Of a stretch of DNA of 64,000 nucleotides, positions 28,001 through 43,000 are shown in pieces. Below the pieces are notes generated by a model. The model saw only the letters and a list, made by a program, of their open reading frames with translations, was not told the DNA's origin and did no database searches. Source of the stretch: Adlercreutzia mucosicola DSM 19490 (GTDB lineage: Bacteria; Actinomycetota; Coriobacteriia; Coriobacteriales; Eggerthellaceae); contig NZ_KE383895.1 of assembly GCF_000422625.1 (NCBI RefSeq), positions 366,968 through 430,967 on the forward strand, read 5' to 3'. Position numbers and translations under genes: made by a program. How positions within the stretch are numbered: the first letter of the stretch is position 1; every line of letters begins with the position of its first letter.

Positions 28001-31000
28001 GGGCAACGAGTTCGACGGCACCACCATGAACAACCATCTGGCCGTGGTGCAGCCCGTGGAAACCCGCGACCCCAACAAGCGCAAGGAAGCTTCCACGGAA
28101 TATGACGATCAGCGCACCGATGTGTCCCACCGCCTGGGCGCTCTGGTCACCGACATGCAGCGTGGCAAGAAGGTGAGCCTGAACGGCGCTGACACCTGGA
28201 TCTTCGGCTACGACTACGACGACCGCTCCATCGCCTCGCCGGTGAGCTTCGACCCGGCAAGCGGCGCGGGCGTGGACATTCCCAACGGCGACTTGTACGC
28301 GGGCGACTACGTGGAGTACAACCTGTACGTGGGCGCCGGCGACGAGAAGATTCGCACCGACCGCACGTACTATACGGGCAGCACGGCCACGGGCTTCGAG
28401 ACCTCCTCGCTGCCCTTACAGCAGGTGAACGGCCGCTTCGAAGTGCCTGAGGGCCAGCGCATCGTGGGCTGGGAAGTGCAGAAGTACTACGATGCCGCCC
28501 AGGGCAAGTGGGTGGAGAACAACACGGCCGCCCAGAAGCAGGCCGACGGTTCCTTCGGCGCGCCGCACAATGTGAAGGCCGACCTGCGGGCCGCCGACGG
28601 TACCGTGTCGGTGGCCGACGCGCCCCAGCAGACCGACCTGTCCCAGAAAGACGGCGTTGAGCAATACGACAACAACCGCGTGCTCACCTTCAGCGTGGGC
28701 GAGCTGAACCGCGACGCCGACAAGGACAACGCCGCTGCCTCCAGCCAGATCGATCCCGGTCGCGGCGTGTGGATTCGCGTGATCACCCAGATGACCGACG
28801 AGCTGGAGACCGCCGAGAACTACGGCGATTCCGTGAACGGGGCCGTGCATAGCGACAACCCCAGCTACCAGGGCCAGGCCCTGCAAGCGAACTTCTACGC
28901 CACGGTGGCCCCGCTGCACGGTTTCACCCAGTACCGCGTGTACAACAACAACGGCACGGCCGACAGCAACGACCGCGTGAGCCGCCCCTTCGCGACCGAC
29001 ACGCGCGAGAAGGGCTACATCGCCGGCGCCCACACCAACGCGGCGGGCGGTAGCGACAACTGCGTGCAGAGCGACGCCTCGCTGCTGAAGTACAGCTACG
29101 ACTACCGGGACATCTTCTTCGATGGCTTCACGCAGCTGGCAGCGCACAACTATTCCAGCGTGCTGTTCCATAGGCACGCCACGAATCAGGTGGGCATCCT
29201 GCCCGAGTTCTACGACCCGGCCGGCAACGGCGGCGCGGGCGCGGTGAACCCGGTGTCGTCCAGCAACCAGCTGGCCAACGCCGACGGCAATCGCATGCGC
29301 CTGGTGGTGTCGAACATCCGCAACACCACGTGGCACGAGTCCACCATGACCATGACCGTGTCGTTCATGCGCGCCCAGAACAACACGGCCGAGGGTGCCA
29401 CGGGCTTCGACGCCAACGGCAACCCCGACGGCGTGCGCTACTTCGAGCTGACCGAGCAGCCCACCTATACGGCCACCGATCACAGCAGCGCCTTTGTGGA
29501 CGGCAAGCCTCCGGTGCTGGATTACCCGAGTGCCGCTGCGGGCAGCACGGCCCTGCTGCCGGAAAGCACGAACGGCCCCGACGGCAACCTGCATCAGCTG
29601 CCCGAGACCGTAGTGCCCGCCGACAACCTGACCGGCGACGGGGCGACGAAGGCCACCGAGCGCCCGGCGCTGAAGATCGAATACTACGTGCCCAACTGGT
29701 ACGCTCCCCAGGCGCCGTTGTCCCGCGCTTGGCTGGACACGCGCGAGACGGTGACCGAGAGCATCATGCCCCTGGCCACGCAGCCCATCACCGGCAGCAA
29801 TGGCGCGTGGGTGACCTACGACGAGCTGGCCGCGAAGTACGGCGAGGACATCGACTCCACTGTCGACGGCACGCTGTCGGGCGAGGGCCACACGGCCAAC
29901 GGCAACGTGTTCCGCGACGTGACCGGTGTGCGCTGGACCTACTACGACGTGCCTGCCACCGCTGGCAACGCCTCCACGGCCTTCCCGCTGGACGACGTGT
30001 CGCTTTTGGGCGTGGCCCGCTATCAGGACACCCGCCGCGACGACCTGACGCTGTCCAATGTCTCGGGCGCCTCCGAGCAGCCCGACTCCTGGTCGCCCCA
30101 GACCCAGGTGGACGTGGCCTTCACCCACACCGACAACGAGAACACGGTGCTGGACTTCATCGACATGACGAAGGTGCCCACGGGCACGGCCACGAAGAAC
30201 GCCAACGTGAGCGCGGGCGTCAGCGAGTTCACGCCCAACAACGGCACGACGGGCGCGCCCCAACTGACCGACGGCGATGCCGTGGCCCACGACACGCTGC
30301 TGACCAAGCAGGACGAGGGCAAGACGGCGGGCAAGACCATCCAGCGCCGCAGCCCCGTGATGCGCTTCCAGGCCCAGGCCTTCCAGACGGCGACCCAGGC
30401 CGAGGCGCCCTACAACGCCAATGCCGCCCAGAAGACCAGCTACATCGCTGGCGAGCAGATGTGGTACAAGAACACCTTGGCCAATATGCCCAAGACGAAG
30501 AACGTGGGCAAGAAGAACCTGGAAGGCGAGCTGTACAACCCGGTGTTCTACGAGCTGGTGCCCCAGGAGTACCTGAAGCAGGCCGGGGACGCCGATATCA
30601 CGGCCAAGTACCTGGCCGAGCACTTGAAGGTTGACTGGTACCAGTCGGCCACCCGGAACCCGGCCAAGGCCGACGCCGCCGATAAGGACGTGTACGCCCA
30701 GCGCACCAACGGCATGAAGCTGGTGGTGGAGAAGGTGGAAGACTACACCATGCCCGACTACGGCGGGGCCATGATCTACAACAACACCTTCAACGGCACG
30801 AACCGCGAGGACGGCCGCTACTTCGCCAACCTGAACCCGCGGGCCACGAATGTGAGCCAGACCACTACCTTCACTCTGTACAAGATCCACTGGGTGCCCG
30901 AGGACACGGCTATCGTGGAGAGCGATGACGTGGCCGTGGCCGAGGCGGACAAGGAATCTACCGACGCCGGCGAGCAGGGCGGCTCCATCGTGGACGAGGA

Positions 31001-34000
31001 TATCGCCTACGACCGCCCGGTGGACGACCTGATGCCCGACCAGACCCGCATGGAGGTGGGCGACCGCATCGAGCTGTCCTTCGACGTGTACGCCTCGGTG
31101 GACAACCTGCCCCAGGTGTACATGCAGAACAAGGTGACCGGCAACATCGGCACCACGGGTCTGGAGCCGGCCTACTTCCCGCGTGTGGGCGAGTACTACT
31201 ATCGCGACTACGTGGACGCTTCCTACAGCTGGACGGGCCGCATCAACCCGCTGCGCTATACCACGGGCACCGACCACGTGTACAACTTCGCCGGCGCGCT
31301 GCAGTTCAAGACCGATGACGTGCTGATGGACATGGACTACCTGATGCTGGACTCGGCCTTCACCGGCGATGTGGCCGAGCAGACTGACAAGTGGGAGATG
31401 TTCGACGGCTCCTACACCTATATTCCCGGCGAGGCCACAAGCCAGTTCCACTACAACGGCTACGCTACCACCAACGACAACTGGGGCTATAGCGGCAACG
31501 GCCTGAACTATAGCTCGGCCCAGCTGGCCGGCAGCGGGGCCACTGACAGCTACAGTGCCGGTTACTTAAGTGATACCGACATCAAGCAGGCCAACAACAA
31601 GCAGGTAGTGCGCTACACCCCCTGGCCCCAGACGGGCACCGTGGGCGGCACCGGCGGCAAGCTGCCGAGCAACGTGCACTTCCTGTGGTGGCACGACCAC
31701 AACGACAGCGCCTACAACAATAACAGCGATTCCGATACCTTCGACGCCACGGGCTCGTCGCGGTGGGCCATGAACACCGACGGCGGCAGTGCCCTGGCCA
31801 CGGGCTACCGTTACGTGCGCGACTGGTACCACTACGTGACCAAGGCCCGTACCCTGGGCCACGGCGCCCAGCTGGCCGACGGCTCGGGCACTGCCACCGA
31901 GTACGGCACCACCCAGAACGCCGATGGCGAGACGGTGTCCAACGGCATCGTGGAGAAGCGCTGGGGCTCCGAGACGCCGCTGGTGTGGTCGGAGACGCGC
32001 CTGCATATGCAGAAGGCCTGGCTGGCCACCTCCAGCCGCTTCATCAGCGGTGCCACCACGGCCATGACCGACACTAACGGCAATGCCGTGGCCACGGGCG
32101 TGGCCAACTACGAGGCCCAGCGCAAGTACAATTCCGAGGATACCCACGCCGGCTGGACGCCCTGGTGGAACGATTACTCCGGCCAGCGCCTGAACGAGAA
32201 CCGCGGCGTTATCCTGGGCCAGTACACCACGGCCCTACAGTACAACCAGGACTTCGTGAGCGAGCTTACGGCCTACAACTACGGCGACCGCAATCTGGAC
32301 GGCGTGGAGTTCACTTACGTGATGCCCCGCGGCGTGGAGCCCATTCTGGACGGCACCGTGACCGAGGTGCCCAAGGACGATACGGTGCTCGACCAGGAGG
32401 AGCCCGAGTACAAATCGACGCTGACGGTGCATTTCACCGCCGAGGATCTGAAGACCCCCGTGGTGTTCAGCGTCTACGGCGTTGACGGCCGCAAGGTGGG
32501 CACCTACCAGGCGTGGCCCAACCAGGACATCCTGATCACCAGCGACCATGTGGTGCAGAACACGGGCTCGGGCGACGGTTCCGGGGATGAGGGCGACGGC
32601 AGCGGCGACGCTGGCTCCGAGGGCGACGGCTCCGACGGGGACGCCGACGGCGACGGGGGCGACGCCGATGTCGACCTGCCCGGCGGCCCCTCGACGGCCA
32701 AGCCCGTCACCTTCGAAGAGGGCGACTACTGGGTCGTCGTGGAGAAGGTGGGCACCACGCCCGAGGGCCTGCCCTTCGAGACGAAGGAATACGAGTACAA
32801 GACCATCGACGAGAACAACCAGGTGGTCACCAACACCACCCTGTGGCCGCCGCGCAGCTTCCACGTGGTGTCCCATGACCGCATGGTGTCGAAGAACGAC
32901 GGCGAGGGCGTTACCGTCGATCTGTCGGGCGTGACCAAGGAGGAGACCCAGAAGGTGTACTCCGCCGACGGCACGAATCCCACCCGTCTGTCGAAGCTGG
33001 TGGGCGATGCTGCCGCGGGCCAGGAAGTGGTTACCCTGGGCACGACCACCTATATCGTGGACGAGGAGAACGGCAAGTACGTGGCCTGGGAGGGCGATGC
33101 CACCAACAAGGCTGTGGAGATCGCCACCTATGATTCTGCGAGCGCCTCATCGGTGAAGGCGTCGTGGGAATTCACGCGCATCGAGCTGACGAGCCCGGTG
33201 TGGGTGCGCCTGCACGCCGACGGCGCGAGCCTCAACCATCCCGCCAAGGCCGAGATCGTGGATGCCGAGGGCAACGTGGCCCAGGGCACCGACGCCGATG
33301 GCAACGCGGTGGCCCTGACCGACCTGCCTGTGGCGGGCGGCACCTGGACCGGCGACGACGGCTGGGTCTGCCTGGGCAACCTGCCCCGCGGCCACTACAC
33401 CGTGTGTTTCACGAGCGGGCCTGAGATGGACGAGGCCGTGGGCGATGGCGGCCGCGGCTACACCCAGGCCGAGCCGCAGGACTTCTACGTGGTGGGCCTC
33501 GGCGAGGATAGCCACCGCTTTGAATTCACCGTTGATCACGTGTACACCGAAAGCGCCGTGAGCCTGACGGTGAACGCCCGGGCCGCCGACCATGCGGCCG
33601 AGGTGGTGCTGAAGACCGAGAACGGCGAGGTGGTGGATCCGGCTACGGGCCAGGTGGCCCCCAACGACGGGGAGAACCCCCTGACCGCCGCCGAGCTTGA
33701 GCAGCGGTACAAGATCACCGTGCCCGCCAACAAGGAGCTGACCCTGGCCTCCACCCTGCCGCGCGGCGCCTACTACGTGGAAATGCTGAAGGCGCCGGCC
33801 ATGGACTTCACCTACACCGAGATGGTGCGTGTGAACGAGGGCGGTACCGAGGTGGAGAAGGAAGTGGAGCGCACCGGCACGTGGGACTTCCTCATGCCCG
33901 ATCCGTCGGTGGCGCGCCAACGCTTCGAGTCCGACGGCCACGGCAAGGCCGTGGCGCTGACCATGGATTGCGTGCTGGACGACCAGCCGCCGCGCCTGGT

Positions 34001-37000
34001 AGAAGGCCGTGCCGTGGTGCGCATCGACGTGACCGGCGAGGAGGCGAGTGCCGCCGATCCGGCCGCCTCCGTGACCTATCGCTTGGCTTCGGTGACCATG
34101 GAGGGCGAGGGCGATGACGCCCAGGCCACAGAAACGCTGCTGACGCAGAACAAGTCGCTGCCCCTCGGCCGCATGGCCGTGGTGGACAACCTGCAGCCCG
34201 GTACCTATCGCCTGTACTTTATGCGCTCTTCGAAGTTCATCGGCGAGGGCGGTCAGGAATTGATGTACGTGATGCCTACCGATCCGGTGGAGTTCACCGT
34301 GGCCGATGGCCAAAGCTGCGTCACCCTGCCGGCCGTGACCCTGACCGAGACCACCGCTTGGGCGGAAGAGGGCGATCCGGCGGCCCCCGAGGGCGAGCCG
34401 AGTGTGACGGGCTTTACCGCAGAGCTGGCCCGCGCCCTGGGCGACGGGGTGGCCGAGGTGCTGAACGAGGCGTCCGCCAGCTGCGCGGGCTTCGTCTCGC
34501 TGCCCACGGTGCCGCTTTCTGTAAAGGCAGCTCCCGAGCTGTTCGACGTGACCGAGGGCGCCGCAGTGCAGCCTGCGGCCGCGGGCGCGGCGCCGCTGAC
34601 GGCCGATCTGGCGGGTGCCGGCGCCGGCGTCGCGCCGACCGCGACCGATGAGGCGGTGCCGACCGCCTCTGAGCGCCCCGAGCCGGTGAACGGCGAGTTC
34701 TTCGACGATGCCACCCAGGCCGAGATCAACGCGGCCGTGAATGCCGCCAACGACGAGGCCCTGCCCGCGGGCACCGGGGCGGCCGATGAGGCGACCGGCG
34801 CCGACGAGGGCGCCGCTGCGGAGGCCGAGCCCTACCGGGCCGATGATATGGTGCTGTACGCCGATACCGCCGACGAGGGCACCGCGCCCTCCGAGGGCGG
34901 GGTGGACATCAGCGCGGCCAATCTGGACGTGCTGGCGGCCCAGATCAAGGCGGGCGCCCGCGCCTACCTGCTGAAGAAGACCACCACGGTGGGCGGCAAC
35001 TATTCTCAGGATCCGCAGCTGAACACCGAGTGGATCGACATCACCAAGCTGATGGACATCGAGGTGCTGCAGACGCCGGCGGCCGATACCAACAAGGGCT
35101 ACTACGCGCCGGCGGCCTACCAGGATCCCGCCCGCGCTGGTGTGGCCGCTACGGCCAACACCGCCACGTCCACCTACTCTTCGGTGCCGGTTGATACTGC
35201 GGCCAGCGGCGTCACCAACCAATCCGAGGCCTACCGCGACAGCTCCCAGCCCTGGGTGCTGAAGGTGTCCGTGAAGCAGGAGCTGGGCAAGTGGTTCGGG
35301 CGTGCCATCGACGGTGCCCCCGCCAACCTGACCGATCCCGACGTGGTGAACGCCACGGGGCTCACGGCCGAGGAAGTGGAGGCCATCCAGGCGGCCTTGA
35401 ACGACGGCGGCTATCAGATCAAGGTGAACATTCCGTCCCACGTGTTCGGCAACAACGAGTCGGAGACCTGGTACGACCGCGTGATGACCCGTCCGTTGGA
35501 TCTGCGTTCCGCCGCCAAGCCGGGCCAGGACAAGCTGGCCGGCCAGGAGCCGTCGCTTTCCAGCGCCTACTATCAGATCTTCGATTACGATCACTACGAG
35601 GGCCTGAACCGCACCCGCGGAAGCGCCAACAGCACCTGGCATATGCAGCCCTACGGTATGGACTATAAGTTCACCCTGCAGCGCTACTACCGCAACAACG
35701 GCGGCGGTAACGAGCAGCAGCTGGCGGGCTCGCCGAACATGCCAGCGGTGAATGGCTTTACGGTGCAGAACAACACGGTGCGCCTGACCGACCCCGCCGA
35801 CCGCGACACCGTGACCGACGTGATGGGTACGGCGGCGGCCAACCTCGATTTCTGGAAGCGCGCCTACAAGGACGCCACCGACGACAGCGGCGCGGTTCTG
35901 TACGCCCAGACGGGCACCCAGGCCGTGATGCGCAAGCCGGTGGTGCGCGTGTGGAACACCATCAGCCTGCCCGACGTGCTGACCGATGCCGTGGTGGATG
36001 GCGAGGGCACCGAGATGGCCGGCACGGTAACCGATGGCGTGGGCAAGGACTCGGCCAACTACTATCTGGAGGCCGAGACCGACACGCGCCAGGTGAACGT
36101 GCATGTGGAGAACCGCTTCTGGTGGGACGGCTATGCCCGCCATTACGCCAACGACCGCGATTACGGCGGCTATGTGATCAACGAGAACCGCTGGGCCACT
36201 TATTCTGTGGCCGGCGGCCAGATGGGCGACTTGGTGCTGCCCGTGGTGACGGTGGTTTTGCCCTACGGCGTCACCCCGGTGCACCGCACGACGCGCCAGC
36301 CCTACGGCCAGTGGCCCGATACGCCCCAGGAATTCCTCTACGAGGATTGGGACATCGCCAAGTCGGAGGGCGCCACCCGGGGCAATCCGGGCGGCGTGAA
36401 CCAGAACGAGCGCCGCGCCTGGCTGGAGGAGAACTTCACCGCCACGGTCACCTACGAGCGCGTGACGGCTGACGAGACCCAGTACCCGGCGGCCGACATC
36501 AACAACGAGGAATACCGCTTCGTGGTGCGCTTCATCCCGAAGGGCAACGACCTGAACGGCGACCCTGAAACTGAGCAGCGCATTCGGTCCCATGAGATGG
36601 ACACCTTCAAGTTCAGCGTGGCCATGTCCACCGAGCCCGAATGGAACGAACAGCCCGCGCACAGCGAGGCCTCGCGCGCCACCGAGAGCATCCGCACCTA
36701 TGTGTCCAGCGCCATGACCGGCTATAAGGCGCTTACCGACGATGCCATCACGGCGGGCGGTATCGCCGACCCCTATACCGTGGGCGCTCCGGCCCGCTAC
36801 CGCGGCGCCGGCACGAGCCGCGACCACGATCAGCGCCTGGATGCCGTGTCGGCAGCCTACATGACCGCGGCCAACAGCAACGGCAACTGGAACAATGTGG
36901 TGTGGCGCACGACGGACTACCTGTCGATCACCGCGTACAACGACGTGCACGGCTCGGCGGCCTACCGCTTCCAGTGGGAATACGACAACGTGTTCCCGGG

Positions 37001-40000
37001 CTCCTACGCGTCCGATTGCTGGAACAGCCACCGCAGCCATCATTACCATAGCTTCCAGAACATCACCCGCCTGCCCTACAACTACTACAACAGCGGCACG
37101 GCCACCAACGACCAGGTGCAGTACACGCATCTGCTGGGCTACTTCGGCAGTTACACCGAGAACAGCGGCACCAAGCGCTCGGGCGGCACGCTGGTGCCCC
37201 TCACGGGCGCCACGGGCAACAAGGGCCTGAACATCTCCGAGTTCAACTGGCGCACCCAGTACGCCCTGTCCGAGGAGACCACCAAGCGCTTGAACTCCAC
37301 GGCCACGAACATGACCACGGGCCAGACCGACACGAACATTGCCGATGCGAAGACCGAGCCCTTCGGTCGCCGCGGCGTGGACGATGCGGGCAACCCCACC
37401 GTGACCCAGGCCACCCATATCGACGGCGGCGTGTTCGCGGCGAACAAGATGCGCCTGAAGACCCCCACGCTGGGCTCGGCCATGGAGATCGAGACCGCTC
37501 CGGCCGACCGTCCCCAGGACGGCACGGTGTCCGACAGCGCCCACAGCACCACGGGCAAGGGCGCCTCGGAGGGCGCGAAGCTGACTCAGGACGGCGATCC
37601 GTTCCAGTACGACGACGAGGTATGGCTGGCGGCCACCCTGAAGAACCAGAGCACCAAGGACCAGGGCGCCAACAACGCCGCTTCGGGCCAGCAGGGCAAG
37701 GAAGGCGCGCTGCAACACGCCAAGCTGGTGTTCTCGCTGTACCTGCCGCAGCAGGTGACCTTCTACGACGAGGCCCTGCTGAGAAACCTCGGCGAGGACG
37801 TGAACGGCGCCAACTACGAGAAGCTGCTGACCGACTACGTGGGCGATAACTACTCGTTCTACATCGAGCGCACCTATAAGGACCGCCATACCGACACCGG
37901 TGTGACCACGGGCACCAAGACCGTCTTCGACGAGTTCACCGGCTCGGCGAAGTTCCCCAAGCGCTCGCAGCAGCAGACGAAGTACGAGCGCCTGACGCCC
38001 AAGCAGCTGGTGGAGGCCGGGTGGACCCTGCGCGTGCGCGTGCAGCCCGACTACGACGCCGACGGCTACGTGCAGAAAGACTACGCCAAGGGCGATGTGG
38101 ACGATCTGGACGATCTGCCCCAGAGCCCCGATGTGAAGCAGCGCATCCACGGCGGTGAAGTGGTGGTGTTCGAATTGACGCCGCCCGATGATGCCTCCGA
38201 CCTGGAATTCGTGAAGCATCCCAGCATGCTGTCGGCGTTCTGGGACAACGTGCGGGCCGACGGCTACGTGGGCCCCGGCGACTCCATCACGCTGAAGGTG
38301 CGCACCCGCATCGACAACGTGGGCGATGAGGAGTCGGCCCTGGAGGGTCTGACCGACGCCGACGGCGATGCGCTCGGCTATGCCCAGCAGTTGGAGGCCA
38401 TCCGCACGTGGAGCGCCGAGGCCTCCAAGGCCTACTTCGCCACCGAGAATCAAGATGCCTCCTGGCTGCCCCAGGCCACGGGCTGGTCCCACACCTTCGA
38501 CGAGGCGGTGGACGTGACCATCGTGGACGATGCCGATGCCACTTCGCAGTTCGTGAAGGGCGACATCCGCCTGACTCGCGACGATGCGGCCACCATTTAC
38601 GTAGTGAACCGCGACGCGGAAGGCCGTATCGTCTACGACGCCGAGGGCAACCCCACTTTCACGCCCATCCTGGATGCGCTGGGCGCGGCCACGACGTTCA
38701 CCTTCGAGGCCGGCGAGACCTACCTGAAGCCCACCGTGGCCGTCGACTCGGTAACTTCGCTGGGCACTGACTGGTTCAACAGCCAGTCGCCCTCGTACTT
38801 CCAGTGGGCCGCCGGCAGCGTGCTGGTGGACGACAAGCTGTCCCACATTGACCCGGACACCGGCGAAGTGGTGCCCGATGTGGACTACGACCGCGACCAT
38901 AAGGACACGAGCGGCGACGAGCGCCAGAAGCTGGTGGTGGACGAGAACGGCGATGCGGTGCCGGGCGAGGACGGCGAAGACCAGTACGTGTCCGTGAACC
39001 GCGGCTTCCCCGAGCGCCATCTGGCCAGCGTAAGCGGCACCTTCGACATCCGCAAGCCCTCGGCCAGCGTGCGCGCCGACACCGGCGCCGTGCGCTCGCC
39101 CACCGACGACTCCAATGCCATCGACTCCACCCAGTCTGGCTCCAACGACCTGTACGTGACCCAGGCCATCAACACCGGTGCCGCGGTGAACAGCTTCATC
39201 GTGGACTGGCAGGTGCCGCTGTGGGCCTTGGGCTCGCAGTCGAGCGAGAACGCGCCGCTGAACTCCATCTCCACGCCCGTGGGTCGCGTGACGCCGTCCA
39301 TCACCTCGGTGAAGAGCGGCGTGTGGGAGATTCCCGGCACCTATAAGTGGGAAGTTACCAACCCGCGCACGGGCGAGACCTACGATGCCGGCGAGGGCAT
39401 CCACTACTACGACGACAAGGGCAAGGAAGTGGGCGCCTGGCGCGTCAGCTTCAAGAACACCAAGCGCATCGACGGCGTGACCCATTACCGGTACTTCATC
39501 GGCACCGGCGAGGAAGACTACGCCGTGGAGTACGAGACCGAGGCCGACGGCACCACGAAATACGAGAAGGACGAAGCGGGCAAGCTGATTCTGGACGACA
39601 ACGGCAACCCGATCCCTGTGGTGAAGTACGAGGGCGACGGCAAGACGCCGATCTACCGCTACGTCATCGCCGCCAACGCCCGCCGGGTGCCCGTCACCTT
39701 CGACGAGACCGACCCCGAGCAGACCAAGAACCTGACGCCCGAGCAGATCGCCGCGAAGAAGGCCGAGGCTGAAGAGGCCGCCGCCAACCGCGCGATCGAG
39801 GAGAAGCTGTGGGTGTTCGTGTACGTGCGCCGCAACGTCACCGACACGAAGACGGCCAACAACGGCTACGTGGAGCAGAACGCCAACTTCTATCAGGATC
39901 GCGAGAACTTCGCGAAGCCCGGCACCGACGCCGACCGCGACTATTTCAACGGCGAGGACGACACCTACGACTACAATACCGCTGATGAGAAGAACTTCCG

Positions 40001-43000
40001 CTGGACGCTGGTGGGCTATGCCCGCGTCAGCGACAAGAGCAACCGCACTTTCACGAACCTGGGCACGGGCGGCCAGGTGCGTCAGGTGCGCTGGGTGGTG
40101 AAGGCCTGCGACACCGCCCAGGTGAACGGCACCACCATGCCCGTGGACGCCACGGGCAAGCCCATCGACGCCGCGGCCGTTACGGCCTCGGTGAACCGCA
40201 CCCGCCAAGTGGTGGTGGATGACAGCCTGGCCCAGGAGGTGCCCGTGCCCACGGGCTTCCGCCTGGCCGTGGATGCCGATCCCTATACCGCCGAGGTGGA
40301 GATGCCCGACGACGTTGACCCCACGCGCAGCAACACCGCCTGGGCGATGCAGCGCAGCTTCGAGGACGGCCTGGACATCGATAAGTCTATCCTGTACCGC
40401 TATGTGGAGCGCAACCTGGGCAACGTGAGCAACCTGGATATGAGCCAGGTGAAGCGCATCGGCCCCCACAAGCTGTCGTTCTTCGGCGAGGAGATCACCA
40501 CCCGCCTGGGCTGCAGTATCAACCACGTGGAGCCCGAGACGCGCACCACCACCGACGCGAGCGGCGCCCCCGTAACCTATACGGTGTATGTGTGCAAGGA
40601 CTGCAAGGAAGAGTACTCGGAGGAGGCCTACAAGCGCTGGCAGGCCGAGGGCGCGAGCGGTGCAGAGAAGGAATGCTGGACCCGCACCATGCAGGGCAAC
40701 CTGATTATCGAGGCCCTGACGCCCATGCGCCAGACCGGTTCGTCCATGCCCGACTCCATCACCGACAACGCCGCCATGATCCACGGCAGCGCCTTCATCA
40801 CCGAGCTGCCGAAGATCCAGATCGACCGCAGCGCCCAGCCGCTGTACAGCGTGGCCCCTCTTTCGGAGCCGGCTGACAAGGATGCGGTGAACCTGCTGGT
40901 GGACGAGGGTACCGACGAGCGCATCGTGGACGCGGTGTCCGAGATGTTCACCGTGGACTCGGTGAACTACGTGCCCGCTGCCGATGGTGACGAGACGGCG
41001 GCAGCCGCGGCGGCCGCTCCTGCGTCGGCGGCCCCGGCGACCCTGGCGGCGGCGCCCGGCGCAGCCCTGATGGGCGCGGGCGCGGCTCCGGTGGCCGAGG
41101 GCGGCGCCGACCCGCTCGACGGCGACGGCGACGCCGACACGGTAACGTTGGCCTACCATGCCAACGGTGGTACGGGCACCCCGCCCGCCGCCCAGACCGT
41201 GACCACGGGCGAGGCCGTCAGCGTGGCGGCCGGCACCGGCCTTTCGCGCAAGGACTACCTCTTCAACGGCTGGAACACCGCAGCCGATGGGTCGGGCCTT
41301 GCCTACCAGCCCGGCGACAGCCTGAACGTGGGGGAGAACATCACCCTGTACGCCCAGTGGAAGCACGAGCCGAAGCCCATCAAGATCACCTTCAACTCCA
41401 ACGCGCCGCGCGGCGAGATCACCAACAGCGAGGACCCGAGCAACAGTTTGGCCCTGAAGGAGAACTACGTGGTGGACGCCATGTCCTACCAGGACTTCGC
41501 GCTGCCGCTGAATCGCTATGCCCGCGTGAACTACACCTTCGCCGGCTGGAACACGAGCCAAGATGGCCTGGGTACCTGGTACAGCGACAAGCAGGTGGCC
41601 CAGTTCCAGGGCGACATCACCCTGTACGCCCAGTGGTCCCAGGGCTCGGTGTCCGACTCGGTGCACGTGAACCACTTCGCCACGGCGGTGCCGCGCTACG
41701 ACGACACGAAGTACGCCGAGTTCGAGCGTGCCCGCGCTGGCTTCTTCCGTTCCGACGAGAAGCCCACCATTAAGATCGACGTGGCCCAGTGGTACTTCAC
41801 CGGCACCGCCTCGGAGGGCTACAGCTGGACGAGCAAGAATATCAAGCTGGATCCCGAGGACTCGCTGTTCATGCGCTACGAGATCAAGCTGTACAACATC
41901 AGCCAGTCGCAGCTGCGCATGCTCGGCTACAACGAGGACGCCTTCCCCACTGATACGGCCACCAACCCCGAGCTGTCGGCGCTGCTGCCCCGTATCCAGA
42001 ACTTCGGCCCCACGCCGGCCACCATGTTCGATAAGCTGCCGGCGCTGAACGCCACCCAGAACGCGCGCTTGGCCCAGGCGGCCGAGATTCGCAAGTTGTC
42101 CGAGGAACTTGCCTCTATGGCCCAAGGCTACGTGCCCTCGGAATGGAAGTGGAACCCCGTGGACATGGATCCCGAGGACATTGCCGCGGGTGCCGTGCCC
42201 GGCGTGGACGCGAGCGATACCGAGCGCCGCGCCTTCGTGACCAAGCTGGAGGCGCTGATCGCCAAGTTGGAGGCGATCGACATCATCGGCGGCGACCAGG
42301 TGCCCACGGCCAGCAAGGAGACGGTGGACAATATCAGCGCGTCGGTGGCTGCCCAGATAAAGGCCCTGCGCGGCTTCCAACGCGCCACCTATGACGAAGA
42401 GGGCAACCTGGTCACGCCCGAGCACTACGACATTACGCTGGTGAAGCCGAGCGACGTGGTCACCACCTCGGCTACCATCGCGGCCCAGGCCAACTCCTTG
42501 GAGACTCAGGTGTCCGACGAGCGCCCCTACTCGCGCGTGCTGCAGTACGTCCCCTATACCCAGATGCTGGCCACCGATGCCAACGGCAAGGCCACCAACC
42601 CCCTGAACGTGGACTACCAGCATCGCCCCACGAGCGCCACTTCGGTGGATGCCAAGCCCATGAACACCCAGGTGCCGCTGTGGTCCTACCGCCTGGTGAA
42701 GTTCCGCGAGTACGAGATCGAGGAAGAGACGGGCTACCGTACCGAGAAGGGTCCCCATGGCGAGACCTTGGACCGCTTCGGCAATCCGGTGGAAGACGAG
42801 TCTGTGAACTCCACGGTGTACTTCGTGAAGAACCACGATGCCGCTACAGGCACCATGGCCGACGTGGTGGCCGCCAATGGCGCCACCATCACCCTGCCCG
42901 AGTGCTCCTTCACGCGCTACGGGTACAAGTTTATCGGCTGGAACACCGTCAGCGACGGCTCGGGCACGATGTATCAGCCCGGCGATGCCTACCAGGTGCC